Source: Luteibacter anthropi
GTDB taxonomy: Bacteria > Pseudomonadota > Gammaproteobacteria > Xanthomonadales > Rhodanobacteraceae
DNA length: 64,000 bases
NCBI RefSeq assembly: GCF_011759365.1
Contig: NZ_JAARLZ010000003.1
Span: 62,001 to 126,000, forward strand
Direction: 5' to 3'
In this document: piece after piece, positions 36,241 to 46,128 of the stretch
Layout: each line of letters begins with the position of its first letter
Numbering within the stretch: the first letter of the stretch is position 1
Program-made: the position numbers and the translations under genes
The notes under the pieces: model-generated
Databases searched by the model: none
Seen by the model: only the letters and a program-made list of their open reading frames with translations
Told to the model about the DNA's origin: nothing

Positions 36241-37268
36241 TGTACGACCTGATCCGCCCCCTGCTCTTCAAGCTCGACGCCGAAACCGCGCACGGCCTCA
36301 CCCTCTACGCCTCCGACGTCGCCCAGCGCAGCGGGTTGTCGAAGTGGGTGAACACGCCGCCCGCCGATCTTCCGGTGAAAGCCTTCGGCATCGATTTCCC
36401 GAATCCGGTCGGCCTTGCCGCCGGCCTGGACAAGAACGGCGAACACCTCGACGGCCTCGCCGCCATGGGGTTCGGTTTCGTGGAGATCGGCACGGTCACG
36501 CCGCGCCCGCAGGCTGGCAATGACAAGCCGCGCATGTTCCGCCTGCCTGAGCACGAGGCCGTGATCAATCGCCTGGGCTTCAACAATGGCGGTATCGACG
36601 CACTCGTGCGCAATGTGGAGAAGGCCACGTTCCGTGGCGTGCTGGGCATCAACATCGGCAAGAACAAGGACACGCCGAACGAGCGTGCCACCGATGATTA
36701 CCTGGTGTGCCTTGAGCGTGCGTATCCGCTGGCCAGCTACATCACGGTGAATATTTCCTCGCCCAATACGCAGGGCCTGAGAGACTTGCAGGAAGAGGAA
36801 ACGCTGCGCCGCTTCATCGGCACGATGCGTGAGGCACAGGAACGGCTTGCCGGCCAGCATGGCAAGCGCAAGCCGATGCTGTTGAAGATCGCTCCCGACC
36901 TTACCGAGGCCGAGCTCGATGCCATCGCCGAGGTGTTGCTGGCCTCGGGCATCGACGGCGTGATCTGCACCAACACCACCATCGACCGCGACACCGTGGC
37001 CGGCTCGGTGCATGCGAAGGAAATGGGTGGTCTTTCGGGTCGCCCCCTGTTCGCCAGGTCCACCGCCGTATTGCGCGGCATGAAGGCGCGCGTAGGCGAG
37101 CGCCTGTCCATCGTGGGCGTAGGTGGCATCCTCGACGGCGACAACGCCGCCGAAAAACTCGAAGCCGGCGCGTCGCTCGTGCAGGTGTATTCCGGCCTCG
37201 TGTATCGCGGGCCGAAGCTTATCAATGAAGCGGTGGCGGAGATCCGTCGTCGTGGGATCCTCGCATGA
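36240..37268 (+). CDS. pyrD: dihydroorotate dehydrogenase (quinone), class 2
   Basis: This 342-residue membrane-associated FMN enzyme of pyrimidine synthesis oxidises dihydroorotate to orotate with quinone. The N-terminal extension ([20 protein letters not shown]), the signature for membrane contact, is present. [44 protein letters not shown] (catalytic Ser region) and [10 protein letters not shown] (FMN phosphate) are also seen. It overlaps the methyltransferase by one base and murB by four (ATGA). Confidence 0.96.
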   Translation: MYDLIRPLLFKLDAETAHGLTLYASDVAQRSGLSKWVNTPPADLPVKAFGIDFPNPVGLAAGLDKNGEHLDGLAAMGFGFVEIGTVTPRPQAGNDKPRMFRLPEHEAVINRLGFNNGGIDALVRNVEKATFRGVLGINIGKNKDTPNERATDDYLVCLERAYPLASYITVNISSPNTQGLRDLQEEETLRRFIGTMREAQERLAGQHGKRKPMLLKIAPDLTEAELDAIAEVLLASGIDGVICTNTTIDRDTVAGSVHAKEMGGLSGRPLFARSTAVLRGMKARVGERLSIVGVGGILDGDNAAEKLEAGASLVQVYSGLVYRGPKLINEAVAEIRRRGILA

Positions 37269-38311
37269 CCATGAACAACGCCCCGGTCGATATGGGCGGC
37301 TTTACCCTTGCCTCGGATGCGCCGCTGGGCGGCCGCAACACGCTGCGCGTGGATGCGCGCGCGAAGCTGCTCGCCGAAGTGCATGATCCGGTGAAAATTC
37401 CTGAGCTGCTGGCCTATCCCGCCGTGAAAAGCGGGCCGGTGCTGGTGCTTGGTGAAGGCAGCAACCTGCTCATCAAAGGCGATATCGACGGCACTGTGGT
37501 GGCCATGGCCAATCGTGGCGTGGAAACGTTCCAGCGTGACGACCGTGTGCTGATTCGCGTGGCGGCGGGCGAGCGCTGGGACGATTTCGTGCGCTGGTCG
37601 CTGGGACAGGGTTATGCAGGACTGGAAAACCTGATCCTTATTCCGGGCACGGTGGGTGCGGCGCCGATTCAGAATATCGGTGCGTACGGCGTGGAAGTGG
37701 CCGAGTTCATCGATACGGTTGAGGCATGGGACACCCACGCCAATGCCTTTGTCGTTCTGGATAAAGCCGCCTGTGCGTTCTCGTACCGGCATTCCAGTTT
37801 CAAGCAGCAGGCCGGCCGCTGGATCGTCGTCGCCGTGACGTTTGCGCTACCGCGTGAGCGGCCGTTGTCGCTCGATTACGCGGGTATCCGCGAGGAAATC
37901 GCCAAGATGGGCATCGAGCGGCCCACGCCATATCACGTGGCCGAAGCGGTGGTGCGGTTGCGTTCGCGCAAGTTGCCCGATCCAGCGGTAATCGGCAATG
38001 CGGGTAGTTTCTTCAAGAATCCCGTGATTCCCAAGGCCAAGGCCGATGCATTGGCACTGGCTCATCCTGGGTTGCCGGTGTGGCCGCATGTCGGTGGCAC
38101 GGCGAAAATCTCGGCCGCGTGGCTCATCGAGTCCGCTGGCTTCAAGGGCGAGCGCGAGGGCGATGCAGGCATTTCCAACCGACACGCGCTGGTGCTGGTG
38201 AACCATGGCAAGGCTACCGGCCCGCAGCTATGGGCCTTCGCACAGAAAGTTATCGCAGGGGTACAGGCCAAGTTCGGCGTCACGCTAGACCCCGAACCTC
38301 TGGTCATCTGA
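37265..38311 (+). CDS. murB: UDP-N-acetylenolpyruvoylglucosamine reductase
   Basis: This 348-residue FAD enzyme of peptidoglycan precursor synthesis reduces enolpyruvyl-UDP-GlcNAc to UDP-MurNAc. It is the long (E. coli-like) form: [11 protein letters not shown] and [30 protein letters not shown] bind FAD, and GSFFKNPVI holds the catalytic Ser. The C-terminal [13 protein letters not shown] contains the proton-donor region. Its start overlaps pyrD (ATGA); a second ATG two codons on is possible. A REP array follows directly. Confidence 0.96.
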   Translation: MTMNNAPVDMGGFTLASDAPLGGRNTLRVDARAKLLAEVHDPVKIPELLAYPAVKSGPVLVLGEGSNLLIKGDIDGTVVAMANRGVETFQRDDRVLIRVAAGERWDDFVRWSLGQGYAGLENLILIPGTVGAAPIQNIGAYGVEVAEFIDTVEAWDTHANAFVVLDKAACAFSYRHSSFKQQAGRWIVVAVTFALPRERPLSLDYAGIREEIAKMGIERPTPYHVAEAVVRLRSRKLPDPAVIGNAGSFFKNPVIPKAKADALALAHPGLPVWPHVGGTAKISAAWLIESAGFKGEREGDAGISNRHALVLVNHGKATGPQLWAFAQKVIAGVQAKFGVTLDPEPLVI

Positions 38312-38314
38312 CCC

Positions 38315-38575
38315 CTGTCGCGCGCAGGCGCGCTCCTGCAACGGTGAGGCCATCAGCTGCACAGGGCCCTGTAGGAGCGCGCCTTGCGCGCGACCGGTTT
38401 TCGCGAAAACCTTACCTCGCTGCAAATACCCTGTCGCGCGCAGGCGCGCTCCTACAACGGTGAGGCCATCAGCTATACAGGGCCCTGTAGGAGCGCGCCT
38501 CGCGCGCGACCGGTTTTCGCGAAAACCTTACCTCGCTGCAAATACCCTGTCGCGCGCAGGCGCGCTCCTACATCA
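38315..38575. repeat. REP array, 116-bp period
   Basis: CTGTCGCGCGCAGGCGCGCT recurs at 38315, 38431 and 38547, and CTGTAGGAGCGCGCC at 38369 and 38485: period 116. One unit holds both REP arms in each order, plus GGTGAGGCCATCAGC and ACCTTACCTCGCTGCAAATA spacers. The last arm ends two bases before the TGA stop of the DUF455 gene on the minus strand. Confidence 0.95.
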
Positions 38576-39370
38576 GAGGGTGTGGAGCCAGGCGAGTTCG
38601 GATTCCGAGAAGCCGGCTTCGCGGCGGGCTTCAAGATTGAAAGGGCCGCGCAACGAGCCGTGCATGTAGTCGTCGAGCAGCCTGGCGAACGTGGCTTCCG
38701 GCTCGATGCCGTCGCGTTCGCAGCAGTGGTGGAACCAGCGCGTGCCGGCGGCGACGTGCGCCACTTCCTCGCGCAGGATCACCTCGAGAATCGCCACGGT
38801 GCGATCGTCGCCCTGCTTGCGCAGGCGATCCATCATGCCCGGCGTGACGTCGAGACCACGCGCTTCCAGCACGCGCGGTACCAGCGCCATGCGGGCGGTA
38901 TCGCTATGCGCGGTTTTCTCGGCCATGTCCCACAGGCCGTTATGCGCATCGAAATCGCCGTAGGCATGGCCCAGTTCGGCCAGGCGCCCCGACAACATCG
39001 TGTAGTGCCGCGCTTCGTCATTGGCGCATGACGCCCAGTCGAGGTAGTACTGCATCGGCTTGCCACGGAAGCGGTAGACCGCGTCCCAGGCCAGGTCGAT
39101 GGCATTGAATTCGATATGCGCGATGGCATGCACCAGCGCGGCCCGCCCTTCCGCCGAACCCAGTCCACGCTGCGACAGCTGGCGTGGCGATATCAGCCGG
39201 GGACGCTCGGGACGCCCCGGCAGGGCGATGGGCAGCGGCGCTGGCGAGGCCTCGTCGGGACGCAGTTCGCCCCGACACAGTGCATCCCACGTAGCGAAGC
39301 TCAGCCGGACCTTCTCGGCCGGATCGGACGCATCGAGGCAGCGGCGGGCGGCGGCGTGAAGATCATGCAT
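38573..39370 (-). CDS. DUF455 ferritin-like protein
   Basis: This 265-residue protein has metal-ligand helices of a ferritin-like fold: AHIEFNAIDLAWDAVYRF, NDEARHYTML and ILREEVAHVAAG, E..H-type pairs. DUF455 proteins are predicted di-iron proteins related to MiaE; function is unproven. It is the last gene of the minus-strand block after purF, 37 bases downstream of it. Its stop is separated from the adjoining REP array by only a few bases. Confidence 0.87.
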   Translation of the reverse strand: MHDLHAAARRCLDASDPAEKVRLSFATWDALCRGELRPDEASPAPLPIALPGRPERPRLISPRQLSQRGLGSAEGRAALVHAIAHIEFNAIDLAWDAVYRFRGKPMQYYLDWASCANDEARHYTMLSGRLAELGHAYGDFDAHNGLWDMAEKTAHSDTARMALVPRVLEARGLDVTPGMMDRLRKQGDDRTVAILEVILREEVAHVAAGTRWFHHCCERDGIEPEATFARLLDDYMHGSLRGPFNLEARREAGFSESELAWLHTL

Positions 39371-39407
39371 CGTGCAACGGCGGCGCGACGAACGCGCCGC
39401 CTCATCC

Positions 39408-40886
39408 TCAGGCGCTGCGGCGTTCGGTCTTGGCGGAATCCGAACGCTGGGCTTCCTGCTGCTGGAGGAAGTTCTTGTCCACGCCCGTGACGTACTCGCC
39501 CGAGAAGCACGAGGTATCGAAACGCTTCAGGTCATCGTTGCCATCGGACACGGCCCAGATCAGGTCTTCGAGATCCTGGTAGATCAGCCAGTCGGCACCG
39601 AGCGCCTTCTCCACTTCTTCCACCGTGCGACCGGCAGCGACGAGTTCCGACGTGGCCGGCATGTCGATACCGTAGACGTTGGGGTAACGCACCGGCGGCG
39701 CGGCGGAAGCGAAGTAAACGTTCTTCGCACCCGCGTCGCGAGCCATCTGGATGATCTGGCGCGACGTGGTACCGCGGACGATGGAGTCGTCCACCAGCAG
39801 CACGTTCTTCTTGCGGAATTCCAGGTCGATGGCGTTGAGCTTGCGACGCACGGATTTCACGCGCTCGCCCTGCCCCGGCATGATGAAGGTGCGACCGATG
39901 TAGCGGTTCTTCACCAGGCCTTCGCGCATGGGCACGCCCAGCGCCTGCGCCAGCGAGCTGGCGGCGGTGCGCGAGGTGTCGGGGATGGGGATGACGGCGT
40001 CGATGCCGTGGTCCGGGCCGCGCTCACGGAGGATCTTCTCGGCCAGCTTCTCGCCCATGCGCAGGCGGGCCTTGTAGACCGAGACGTCTTCCATCATGGA
40101 ATCAGGACGCGCGAGGTACACGTATTCGAAGATGCACGGGGTGTGCAGCGCGCCTTCGGCGCAATGCTTCGCATGCAGCTCGCCACCATCGGTGACGATC
40201 ACGGCTTCGCCCGGCGCGATGTCGCGCACGCGCTTGAAGCCCAGCACGTCGAGGGCAACGGATTCCGACGCGATGGCGTATTCACGGCCTTCGGCCGTGA
40301 CGCGCTCGCCGAGCACCAGCGGACGGATGCCGTTGGGGTCGCGGAAGGCGATAAGGCCGTAGCCCAGCACCAGCGCGAGGCAGGCATAGCCGCCCTGGGC
40401 ACGGGCATGCACGCGCGACACCGCCTTGAACACGTGCTCCGGCGTGAGGTCGCCGCGATCATCCACCTGCAGCTCGTGCGCCAGCACGTTGAGCAGCACT
40501 TCGGAGTCGGAGTCGGTATCGATGTGGCGACGGTCGTCCTCGAACATCTCGCGACGCAGGGTCTCGGTGTTCACAAGGTTGCCGTTATGCGCGAAGGCGA
40601 TGCCGTAGGGCGAGTTCACGTAGAAGGGTTGGGCCTCTTCCATGCCCTCGGAACCAGCCGTGGGATAACGGCAATGGCCGATGCCGATGCGGCCGCGCAG
40701 CTTGCTCACGCCTGCCGAGTTGAAGACGTCACGCACCAGGCCATTGCCCTTGTGCAGACGCAGTCGGGCGCCGTCCACGGTGGCGATGCCGGCGGCATCC
40801 TGCCCGCGGTGTTGCAGGACGGTCAGGCCGTCATACAGGGCCGATGCCACTTCCGTGGTACCGACGATGCCGATGATTCCGCACAT
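39408..40886 (-). CDS. purF: amidophosphoribosyltransferase
   Basis: This 492-residue enzyme makes the first committed step of purine synthesis, forming phosphoribosylamine from PRPP and glutamine. The mature N-terminus would be Cys2 (MCGIIGIVG), the class II glutaminase nucleophile. PTAGSEGMEEAQPFYVNSP, the PRTase core NVLLVDDSIVRGTTSRQI and the PPVRYPNVYGIDM segment follow. It has no propeptide before Cys. The start follows AGGAAGG 7 bases upstream, and the upstream gene's TAG stop lies in that site, so the two are tightly coupled. Confidence 0.97.
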   Translation of the reverse strand: MCGIIGIVGTTEVASALYDGLTVLQHRGQDAAGIATVDGARLRLHKGNGLVRDVFNSAGVSKLRGRIGIGHCRYPTAGSEGMEEAQPFYVNSPYGIAFAHNGNLVNTETLRREMFEDDRRHIDTDSDSEVLLNVLAHELQVDDRGDLTPEHVFKAVSRVHARAQGGYACLALVLGYGLIAFRDPNGIRPLVLGERVTAEGREYAIASESVALDVLGFKRVRDIAPGEAVIVTDGGELHAKHCAEGALHTPCIFEYVYLARPDSMMEDVSVYKARLRMGEKLAEKILRERGPDHGIDAVIPIPDTSRTAASSLAQALGVPMREGLVKNRYIGRTFIMPGQGERVKSVRRKLNAIDLEFRKKNVLLVDDSIVRGTTSRQIIQMARDAGAKNVYFASAAPPVRYPNVYGIDMPATSELVAAGRTVEEVEKALGADWLIYQDLEDLIWAVSDGNDDLKRFDTSCFSGEYVTGVDKNFLQQQEAQRSDSAKTERRSA

Positions 40887-40899
40887 GGGAGTTGCCTTC

Positions 40900-41535
40900 C
40901 TAAGGAGTAGCCGCTGTGGACGATGCGGCAGGTTGAGCGTGGTCTTGTCGCGGGGCCTGACCGGGGAGCGTCAGGTCGCGCAGTTTCATGAGATCGTCGC
41001 GGCTGGGGAGCTGGACGTCAGGCATTTTAACGTTTTGCAGCGCTTCTGGCGGATGCAGGTACTGACGGACGTTGGACGGGATCTGCTGGCCGATCCATGC
41101 GGCCGGAGCCGCGAACTGGCCGAGCATGGTGGACTGACGCCACCAGGGGTCGTTCGGCAACGGCGTGAAGCCGAGGATGAACACCACGAGGCTGACGATC
41201 AGCACGCCGCGCGCCAGGCCGAAAATCATGCCGCAGAGGCGATCCGTGCCGCCGAGGCCGGTGCTGGAGATGAGTCGCGAGATCATGAACCGGACGACCG
41301 CGCCACACAGCAGCACACTGATGAAGCAAAGCCCGTAGCCGATGGCGGCGCGGGCTGTCGGCACCGAAATGGTGCCCGCGAAATAATCGGCCAGGGTGGG
41401 GCCGAACGCCCAGGCCACCCCGAAGGCCACCACCCAGATCACCAGGGACAGCACCTCGGAGATGAGGCCACGCGCGAGGCCGATCAAGACCGAGATGAAC
41501 AGCACGGCCAGGATCGTGTAATCGGCCCAGTTCAT
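40900..41535 (-). CDS. cvpA: CvpA-family membrane protein
   Basis: This 211-residue protein has four membrane helices (TILAVLFISVLIGLARGLISE; VLSLVIWVVAFGVAWAFG; AIGYGLCFISVLLCGAVV; FGLARGVLIVSLVVFILG) and a polar C-terminus. CvpA is needed for colicin V export and stress tolerance in E. coli; its mechanism is unclear. Its TAG stop overlaps the ribosome-binding region of purF 13 bases upstream of that gene, the classical cvpA–purF arrangement. Confidence 0.94.
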   Translation of the reverse strand: MNWADYTILAVLFISVLIGLARGLISEVLSLVIWVVAFGVAWAFGPTLADYFAGTISVPTARAAIGYGLCFISVLLCGAVVRFMISRLISSTGLGGTDRLCGMIFGLARGVLIVSLVVFILGFTPLPNDPWWRQSTMLGQFAAPAAWIGQQIPSNVRQYLHPPEALQNVKMPDVQLPSRDDLMKLRDLTLPGQAPRQDHAQPAASSTAATP

Positions 41536-41572
41536 GAACGCCCCCTCCCTGTGTCAATCGTGGTGCCGGCGC

Positions 41573-42676
41573 TCAGGGCGCCGTCACCACGACACCGTCG
41601 AGGCCGACCTTGGCCTTGATCTGATCCTTGAGGCGTACCGCGTCATCGCGTTGCGTCTGCGGACCGGCGCGCACGCGCCAGAGCTTGGCGCCGCTGCTGG
41701 AAGCGATGCTGTCGGTGTAGCCCGGGATGCCGGCGGCGCGGAGCTTGTCGCGCAGGCGGGTGGCCTCAGCCTCGCTGCTGACGGCGGCCACCTGTACGGC
41801 AAAGCCGCCGGCACGCGGCGCGGCGGCAGGCACGGCGGCGGCCGCTGGTACTGCCGGCGCGGGTGCCGCCGCGGCCGGCTTGGCGGGGGCCGGTGCATCG
41901 GCCGTGACGGTTTCAGCCTTGGACGACAGCGACGCCGGAACGCCCGGTACCGCCGCGACGATCTTCAGGCGGGCCGCCTCGGCGGCGGCATGGGTCTCGA
42001 ACGGACCGGCATGCACGCGCGTGAGTGCCTTGCCGCCCTGGTTCACGCCCACGGCCGTGACCGGGTAACCCAGCGCACGCACCTCCTGCACCAGGGCGTC
42101 GGCCTTGGAACGGTCGGCATAAGCGCTGAGGTTGATGGAGAAGCTGCCACGACCGGCCGTGCCGGGCGCCTGGGCCGGCGCGGATGCGGGCGGCGTAGCC
42201 GTGGCGACAGGCGTGGCCGGAACACTGGCCGGGGCCGGCCTGGCGGGCTTCGTTGCCGCCGTGGTGCCCTTGGCGGGCGCCTGCGGCTGGTTGGCGAAGT
42301 CTTCCGGCAGGGCATCGGGCGGCTTGCGCGAGGTGATGCTCACCGACGCCAGGCGATCGCCACCGGCGGCCGGCGTGGGACGCGTCGCCGATGGCGTGGC
42401 GGCCACCGGTTGTGCCGGCGCATTGGCCGGGGTGTTGCCCGGCGCGTTCGCAGCTGCCACCGGCTGCGGCGCGGAGACCGCACCGGTGCCGTTGGGCGAG
42501 ACGTCCAGCGTGCGGGCCTGCAATTCACGATCGGGTGCCGGGGGAATCTCCAGGCTCACCGTCTGCTCGGCATCGCCCTTCGGCGGGGCGTTGGAAAAAA
42601 GCATTGGCACGAACAGGACCAACAGGGCGATCAGGACGGCGGCACCCAACAGGCGTGTTTTCAAGGAAAGCTCCAT
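41573..42676 (-). CDS. SPOR-domain cell-division/septal protein (DedD-like)
   Basis: This 367-residue protein has one N-terminal membrane helix (LLGAAVLIALLVLFVPMLF), a long Ala/Pro-rich linker and two SPOR-type domains. The first (SFSINLSAYADRSKADALVQ) lies at about residues 177–250 and the second (GFAVQVAAVSSEAEATRLRD) at about 292–365. SPOR domains bind denuded peptidoglycan at the septum. Two copies are unusual; DedD has one. The position between folC and cvpA, as in many gammaproteobacteria, supports the DedD-like role. Confidence 0.9.
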   Translation of the reverse strand: MELSLKTRLLGAAVLIALLVLFVPMLFSNAPPKGDAEQTVSLEIPPAPDRELQARTLDVSPNGTGAVSAPQPVAAANAPGNTPANAPAQPVAATPSATRPTPAAGGDRLASVSITSRKPPDALPEDFANQPQAPAKGTTAATKPARPAPASVPATPVATATPPASAPAQAPGTAGRGSFSINLSAYADRSKADALVQEVRALGYPVTAVGVNQGGKALTRVHAGPFETHAAAEAARLKIVAAVPGVPASLSSKAETVTADAPAPAKPAAAAPAPAVPAAAAVPAAAPRAGGFAVQVAAVSSEAEATRLRDKLRAAGIPGYTDSIASSSGAKLWRVRAGPQTQRDDAVRLKDQIKAKVGLDGVVVTAP

Positions 42677-42751
42677 ACGACCGGCGCAATGCGAATCGGC
42701 GCGATTATAACCGTCAATGGAGCCCCTCGACGCCCTGTCGGTCGCAGGCGT

Positions 42752-44020
42752 TCACATCGCGGCCGACAAGGCGGCGCTCGCCACGAAGAACGAGCCGAAC
42801 ACCAGCACCACGTCATCCTCGCCTGCGGCGGAACGCGCGGCGCTCCAGGCAGCGGTAACGCTTGGGAAGGCGTCGGACGACGCACCCGGCAGGGTCGCCG
42901 CAAGGCTTGCCACGATGGCCGTGTCGCTGAGGCCGCGCGGCGTGTCCCGGTCGAGTGCGGCGAGGTACCAGTGGGCCACGCGATCGCCGAGCGCGGCGAT
43001 CACGCCGCCGGTGTCCTTATCCGAAAGTGCGCCATAGACGGCGAGCACCCTGCCCTGCGGCCGTTCGGCATCGATCCACTCAGCCAGCGCACGCGCGGCC
43101 TGCGGGTTATGACCCACGTCCACCAGGGTGAGCGGGCGCTCGCCGATGCGTTGCAGGCGGCCCGACACGCGCACGATGCGCAGCGCACGGGCAAGGGCCT
43201 GCGCCGGGACGGTGAGGCGGTCGGCCAGCGCATGCAGCGTGGCGATGGCGGCAGCGGCGTTGGCGAACTGCACCGGCGCATCGAGTGCCGGGCGCGGCAA
43301 GTCGAATGCGCTGCCGTCGCGATGCGTCCAGCGCCAGCCTTCGCCCTGGATGTGCGTCGAGAAGTCCTGTCCTGCCCGCTGGACCGATGCGCCAATGCCT
43401 TGCAATGCGTCGATAAGACCATCGGGCGGATTCGTTTCGCCGATGATGGCGGTACGTCCTGCGCGGGCGATACCCGCCTTTTCGCGACCGATACTGTCGC
43501 GATCGTTACCGAGCCAGTCCTGGTGATCGAGATCGATGGTGGTGACCACCGCGATGTCGGCATCGATGATGTTCACCGCGTCGAGGCGGCCACCGAGACC
43601 CACTTCGAGGATCGCCACATCGAGCGAGGCGCGGGCCATCAGGTCGATGGCAGCCAGCGTGCCGAATTCGAAATAGGTCTGCGCAATGGCGCCGCGCGCG
43701 GCTTCGATGCGCTCGAACGAGGCCACCAGCGCCTCATCCGATGCGTCCTCGCCGTCGAGGCGGATGCGCTCGTTATAGTGAATGAGATGCGGGGAGGTAT
43801 AGCAGCCCACCCGATAACCCGCCTCGCGCAGCATCGCTTCCAGCAAGGCCACCGTGGAACCCTTGCCATTGGTGCCGCCCACCGTGATCACGACGGGCGC
43901 CGGACGTGGCGAGCCCATGGCGCGCCATACGGCGCTGACACGGTCGAGGCCGAGATCGATGCCGACGGTGTGGACGCCTTCCTGATAGGAAAGCCATTCG
44001 GCGAGGGTGCGGGTGGTCAT
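42752..44020 (-). CDS. folC: bifunctional dihydrofolate/folylpolyglutamate synthase
   Basis: This 422-residue Mur-ligase-family enzyme adds glutamate to dihydropteroate and folates using ATP. The P-loop VGGTNGKGSTVALLEAMLRE, VGLGGRLDAVNII and the C-terminal domain (DVGHNPQAARALAEW) are present. It overlaps the GNAT gene upstream by four bases (ATGA), and the SPOR-domain gene starts 75 bases downstream. It is part of the folC–SPOR–cvpA–purF block. Confidence 0.95.
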   Translation of the reverse strand: MTTRTLAEWLSYQEGVHTVGIDLGLDRVSAVWRAMGSPRPAPVVITVGGTNGKGSTVALLEAMLREAGYRVGCYTSPHLIHYNERIRLDGEDASDEALVASFERIEAARGAIAQTYFEFGTLAAIDLMARASLDVAILEVGLGGRLDAVNIIDADIAVVTTIDLDHQDWLGNDRDSIGREKAGIARAGRTAIIGETNPPDGLIDALQGIGASVQRAGQDFSTHIQGEGWRWTHRDGSAFDLPRPALDAPVQFANAAAAIATLHALADRLTVPAQALARALRIVRVSGRLQRIGERPLTLVDVGHNPQAARALAEWIDAERPQGRVLAVYGALSDKDTGGVIAALGDRVAHWYLAALDRDTPRGLSDTAIVASLAATLPGASSDAFPSVTAAWSAARSAAGEDDVVLVFGSFFVASAALSAAM

Positions 44021-44688
44021 GCGGGGTCCTTGGCGCGATCGATCGCGCGCATCCAGAAATCGAGGGAGTGTTCACGAGGGAGCACGTCGTCGCGCTCCCT
44101 CCAGGAGAGGGTGCAGGCCATGCCGGGCACGGGTGCATAGCCGCGCGTGCGCCAGAAGGCATCGTTGGGGCGATAGCCCTGCGGGGCACGCGGATCGGCC
44201 GGATCACGGCGTACCGAACAGAACGCCGTCCAGCGGAAGTCCCCTGCGCCGGTAGCGTGGGCTTCACGGGCGTCGAAGAACGCATGACCCACGCCCCGGC
44301 CACGCCAGGGCGGCAGCAGCACGGATTCACCGAAGTAGAAAACCTCGTCCAGCGCCATGCCGCGCGCCAGGAACGGCTGGTGGAAGGCCTCGCCATCGTC
44401 GGCCAGCGGGATGCCCGTGGAGGCCCCCACGGCCTCGCCCGCCTCGTTGCGGGCCACCACGCAGACACTGCGGGGTGAACCGGCGTACGCGGCGAGGTAT
44501 TCTTGTTCGTAGCCGATGTCGCCTTCGTAGAGGTATGGCCAGTCGCGGAACACCGCGATACGCAGTGCAGCAAGCTCCTTGATCACCGGCAAAATGGCGT
44601 CGCCCACATGGACGCCGATGGCGATCCCGGGAGTGTGTCGCATGGCGGAAAGCCCAACGAAAGAGGCGTGAAGCTTAAATGTTGCCAT
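44017..44688 (-). CDS. GNAT-family acetyltransferase
   Basis: This 223-residue protein has a GNAT-type acetyl-CoA loop (LPPWRGRGVGHAFFDAREAHA) and the preceding VVARNEAGEAVGAST strand pair. The substrate is unknown. The start is uncertain: ATG 44688 (MATFKL), ATG 44643 (MRHTPG) and ATG 44727 all lack a good ribosome-binding site; 44643 would still keep the whole GNAT domain. Its stop overlaps folC by four bases, suggesting co-expression with folate/purine genes. Confidence 0.82.
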   Translation of the reverse strand: MATFKLHASFVGLSAMRHTPGIAIGVHVGDAILPVIKELAALRIAVFRDWPYLYEGDIGYEQEYLAAYAGSPRSVCVVARNEAGEAVGASTGIPLADDGEAFHQPFLARGMALDEVFYFGESVLLPPWRGRGVGHAFFDAREAHATGAGDFRWTAFCSVRRDPADPRAPQGYRPNDAFWRTRGYAPVPGMACTLSWRERDDVLPREHSLDFWMRAIDRAKDPA

Positions 44689-44740
44689 TGGACCCGCGCA
44701 TCCCCCCGCCGGGTCCCTTCGAAACACAAAGGTTTATCGC

Positions 44741-45844
44741 ATGTTCGCGCCATGGTCCCATCTGGTCGACTGGACGAGCGCCCACGCCATCGTCCCCTTC
44801 CTCAGCCTGCTGCACCTCAATGGTCTTGCGGGCGATCCGCGTGAGATCGCGGAAGCCATCCTCATCTCGCTGTTGCAGGTCGGCATCATCGCGTTCCTGT
44901 TCCGTCCGCTGGAAACCCTGGCGCCGGCGGAGAAGTGGACCGATCGCAAGCTGACCAACGTGGACTGGCAGTACACGTTGATGATGTTGCTGGGCATCTT
45001 TCCGATGTTCAGTTACCTCGTGCTCACGCCGATCAGCAATTATTTCGGCGGTGCCGACAACACGCCGGGCGATGAGTCGTTGCTGGGCATCGTGCACCTG
45101 ATTCCGGCGCTGAAGGACCATCCATTGGCCCTCTTCGTCGTCTACTACGCGATCTACGATCTCGTCTATTACTGGATGCATCGCCTCCAGCATGCGCTGC
45201 CGTGGTGGTGGGCGCTGCACAGCATGCATCACAGCACGCGGCAGATGAGCTGCTGGACGAACGATCGCGGCAGTCTGGTGGATGGTTTCCTGCAGTCGAT
45301 GGTGCTGGCCGGCGTGGGCCTCATCATCGGCGTGGCGCCCACGGAGTTCGCGTGGCTGATGCTTCTGGGCGAGCTGGTGCAGAATTTCTCGCATGCCAAT
45401 GTGCGCGTGCGCTTCGGGCCACTGTTCGACCGCCTGCTGGTGTCGCCGAAGTTCCACCGCCTGCATCACATGCTGGTGGACCCGGACCGCCCTAACCTGC
45501 ACAACTGCAATTTCGGCCAGGTGTTCTCCCTCTGGGACGTTATTTTCGGCACGGCGCTTTACAACGAGCCGATCCGCCCGACGGGCGTGGGCGATCCCAT
45601 GGTGGATGCCGACAACGACAAGGGCCTGGTAGGCCTGCACTGGGCCGCCTTCCGCCGGTTCTGGGGCGCGGTGACCTGCAAGTCAGGCTGGAAGCTGGGC
45701 GACGTGGCCTTCGGCGAGGATTACCGCCCGGTGCCGGTGAGCGAAATCGACCTGCACGCGCTGGAAGCCGGTCACGGCGTGCGCCGCAAGTCGGAGATCA
45801 CGCCCCCCGAAGAACCCCTCACGGCAGAACAAGCCACCCTGTAG
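44741..45844 (+). CDS. sterol-desaturase/fatty-acid-hydroxylase family membrane protein
   Basis: This 367-residue protein has three His boxes of the di-iron hydroxylase family: HRLQH at about 147–151, HSMHHS at 160–165 and HRLHH at 239–243. There are several membrane helices (AILISLLQVGIIAFLF; LMMLLGIFPMFSYLVL; LALFVVYYAIYDLVYYW). It would oxygenate a lipid or carotenoid-like substrate in the inner membrane; the substrate is unknown. The last codons ACC CTG TAG are shared with a REP arm. It is divergent from the GNAT/folC operon. Confidence 0.9.
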   Translation: MFAPWSHLVDWTSAHAIVPFLSLLHLNGLAGDPREIAEAILISLLQVGIIAFLFRPLETLAPAEKWTDRKLTNVDWQYTLMMLLGIFPMFSYLVLTPISNYFGGADNTPGDESLLGIVHLIPALKDHPLALFVVYYAIYDLVYYWMHRLQHALPWWWALHSMHHSTRQMSCWTNDRGSLVDGFLQSMVLAGVGLIIGVAPTEFAWLMLLGELVQNFSHANVRVRFGPLFDRLLVSPKFHRLHHMLVDPDRPNLHNCNFGQVFSLWDVIFGTALYNEPIRPTGVGDPMVDADNDKGLVGLHWAAFRRFWGAVTCKSGWKLGDVAFGEDYRPVPVSEIDLHALEAGHGVRRKSEITPPEEPLTAEQATL

Positions 45845-46119
45845 GAGCGCGCCTGCGCGCGACCGGCGTCGCGAGCCGCCGCATTTCGCCCGGGCCTGTC
45901 GCGCGCAAGGCGCGCTCCTACAAGGCACCGACACTCCTGTAGGAGCGTGCCTGCGCGCGACCGCTGTCGCGAACCGCCGCATTTCGCCCGGGCCGGTCGC
46001 GCGCGAGGCGCGCTCCTACAAGGCACCGACACCCCTGTAGGAGCGCGCCTGCGCGCGACCGGTGTCGCGAGCCGCGGCATTTCGCCCGGGCCTGTCGCGC
46101 GCGAGGCGCGCTCCTACAG
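45839..46119. repeat. REP array, three copies at 98-bp period
   Basis: GTAGGAG begins at 45841, 45939 and 46037. Each unit holds a full REP pair with a spacer CATTTCGCCCGGGCC, plus AAGGCACCGACAC linking the units. The left arm of the first unit carries the TAG stop of the sterol-desaturase-like gene. The last arm ends 21 bases before roxA. Confidence 0.95.
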
Positions 46120-46128
46120 GGGTGCGGC

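Noticed and set aside
44741-45844. Hopanoid or carotenoid cluster around the sterol-desaturase-like gene
   Set aside because: Neighbours are folC, GNAT and roxA; nothing from such pathways is present.
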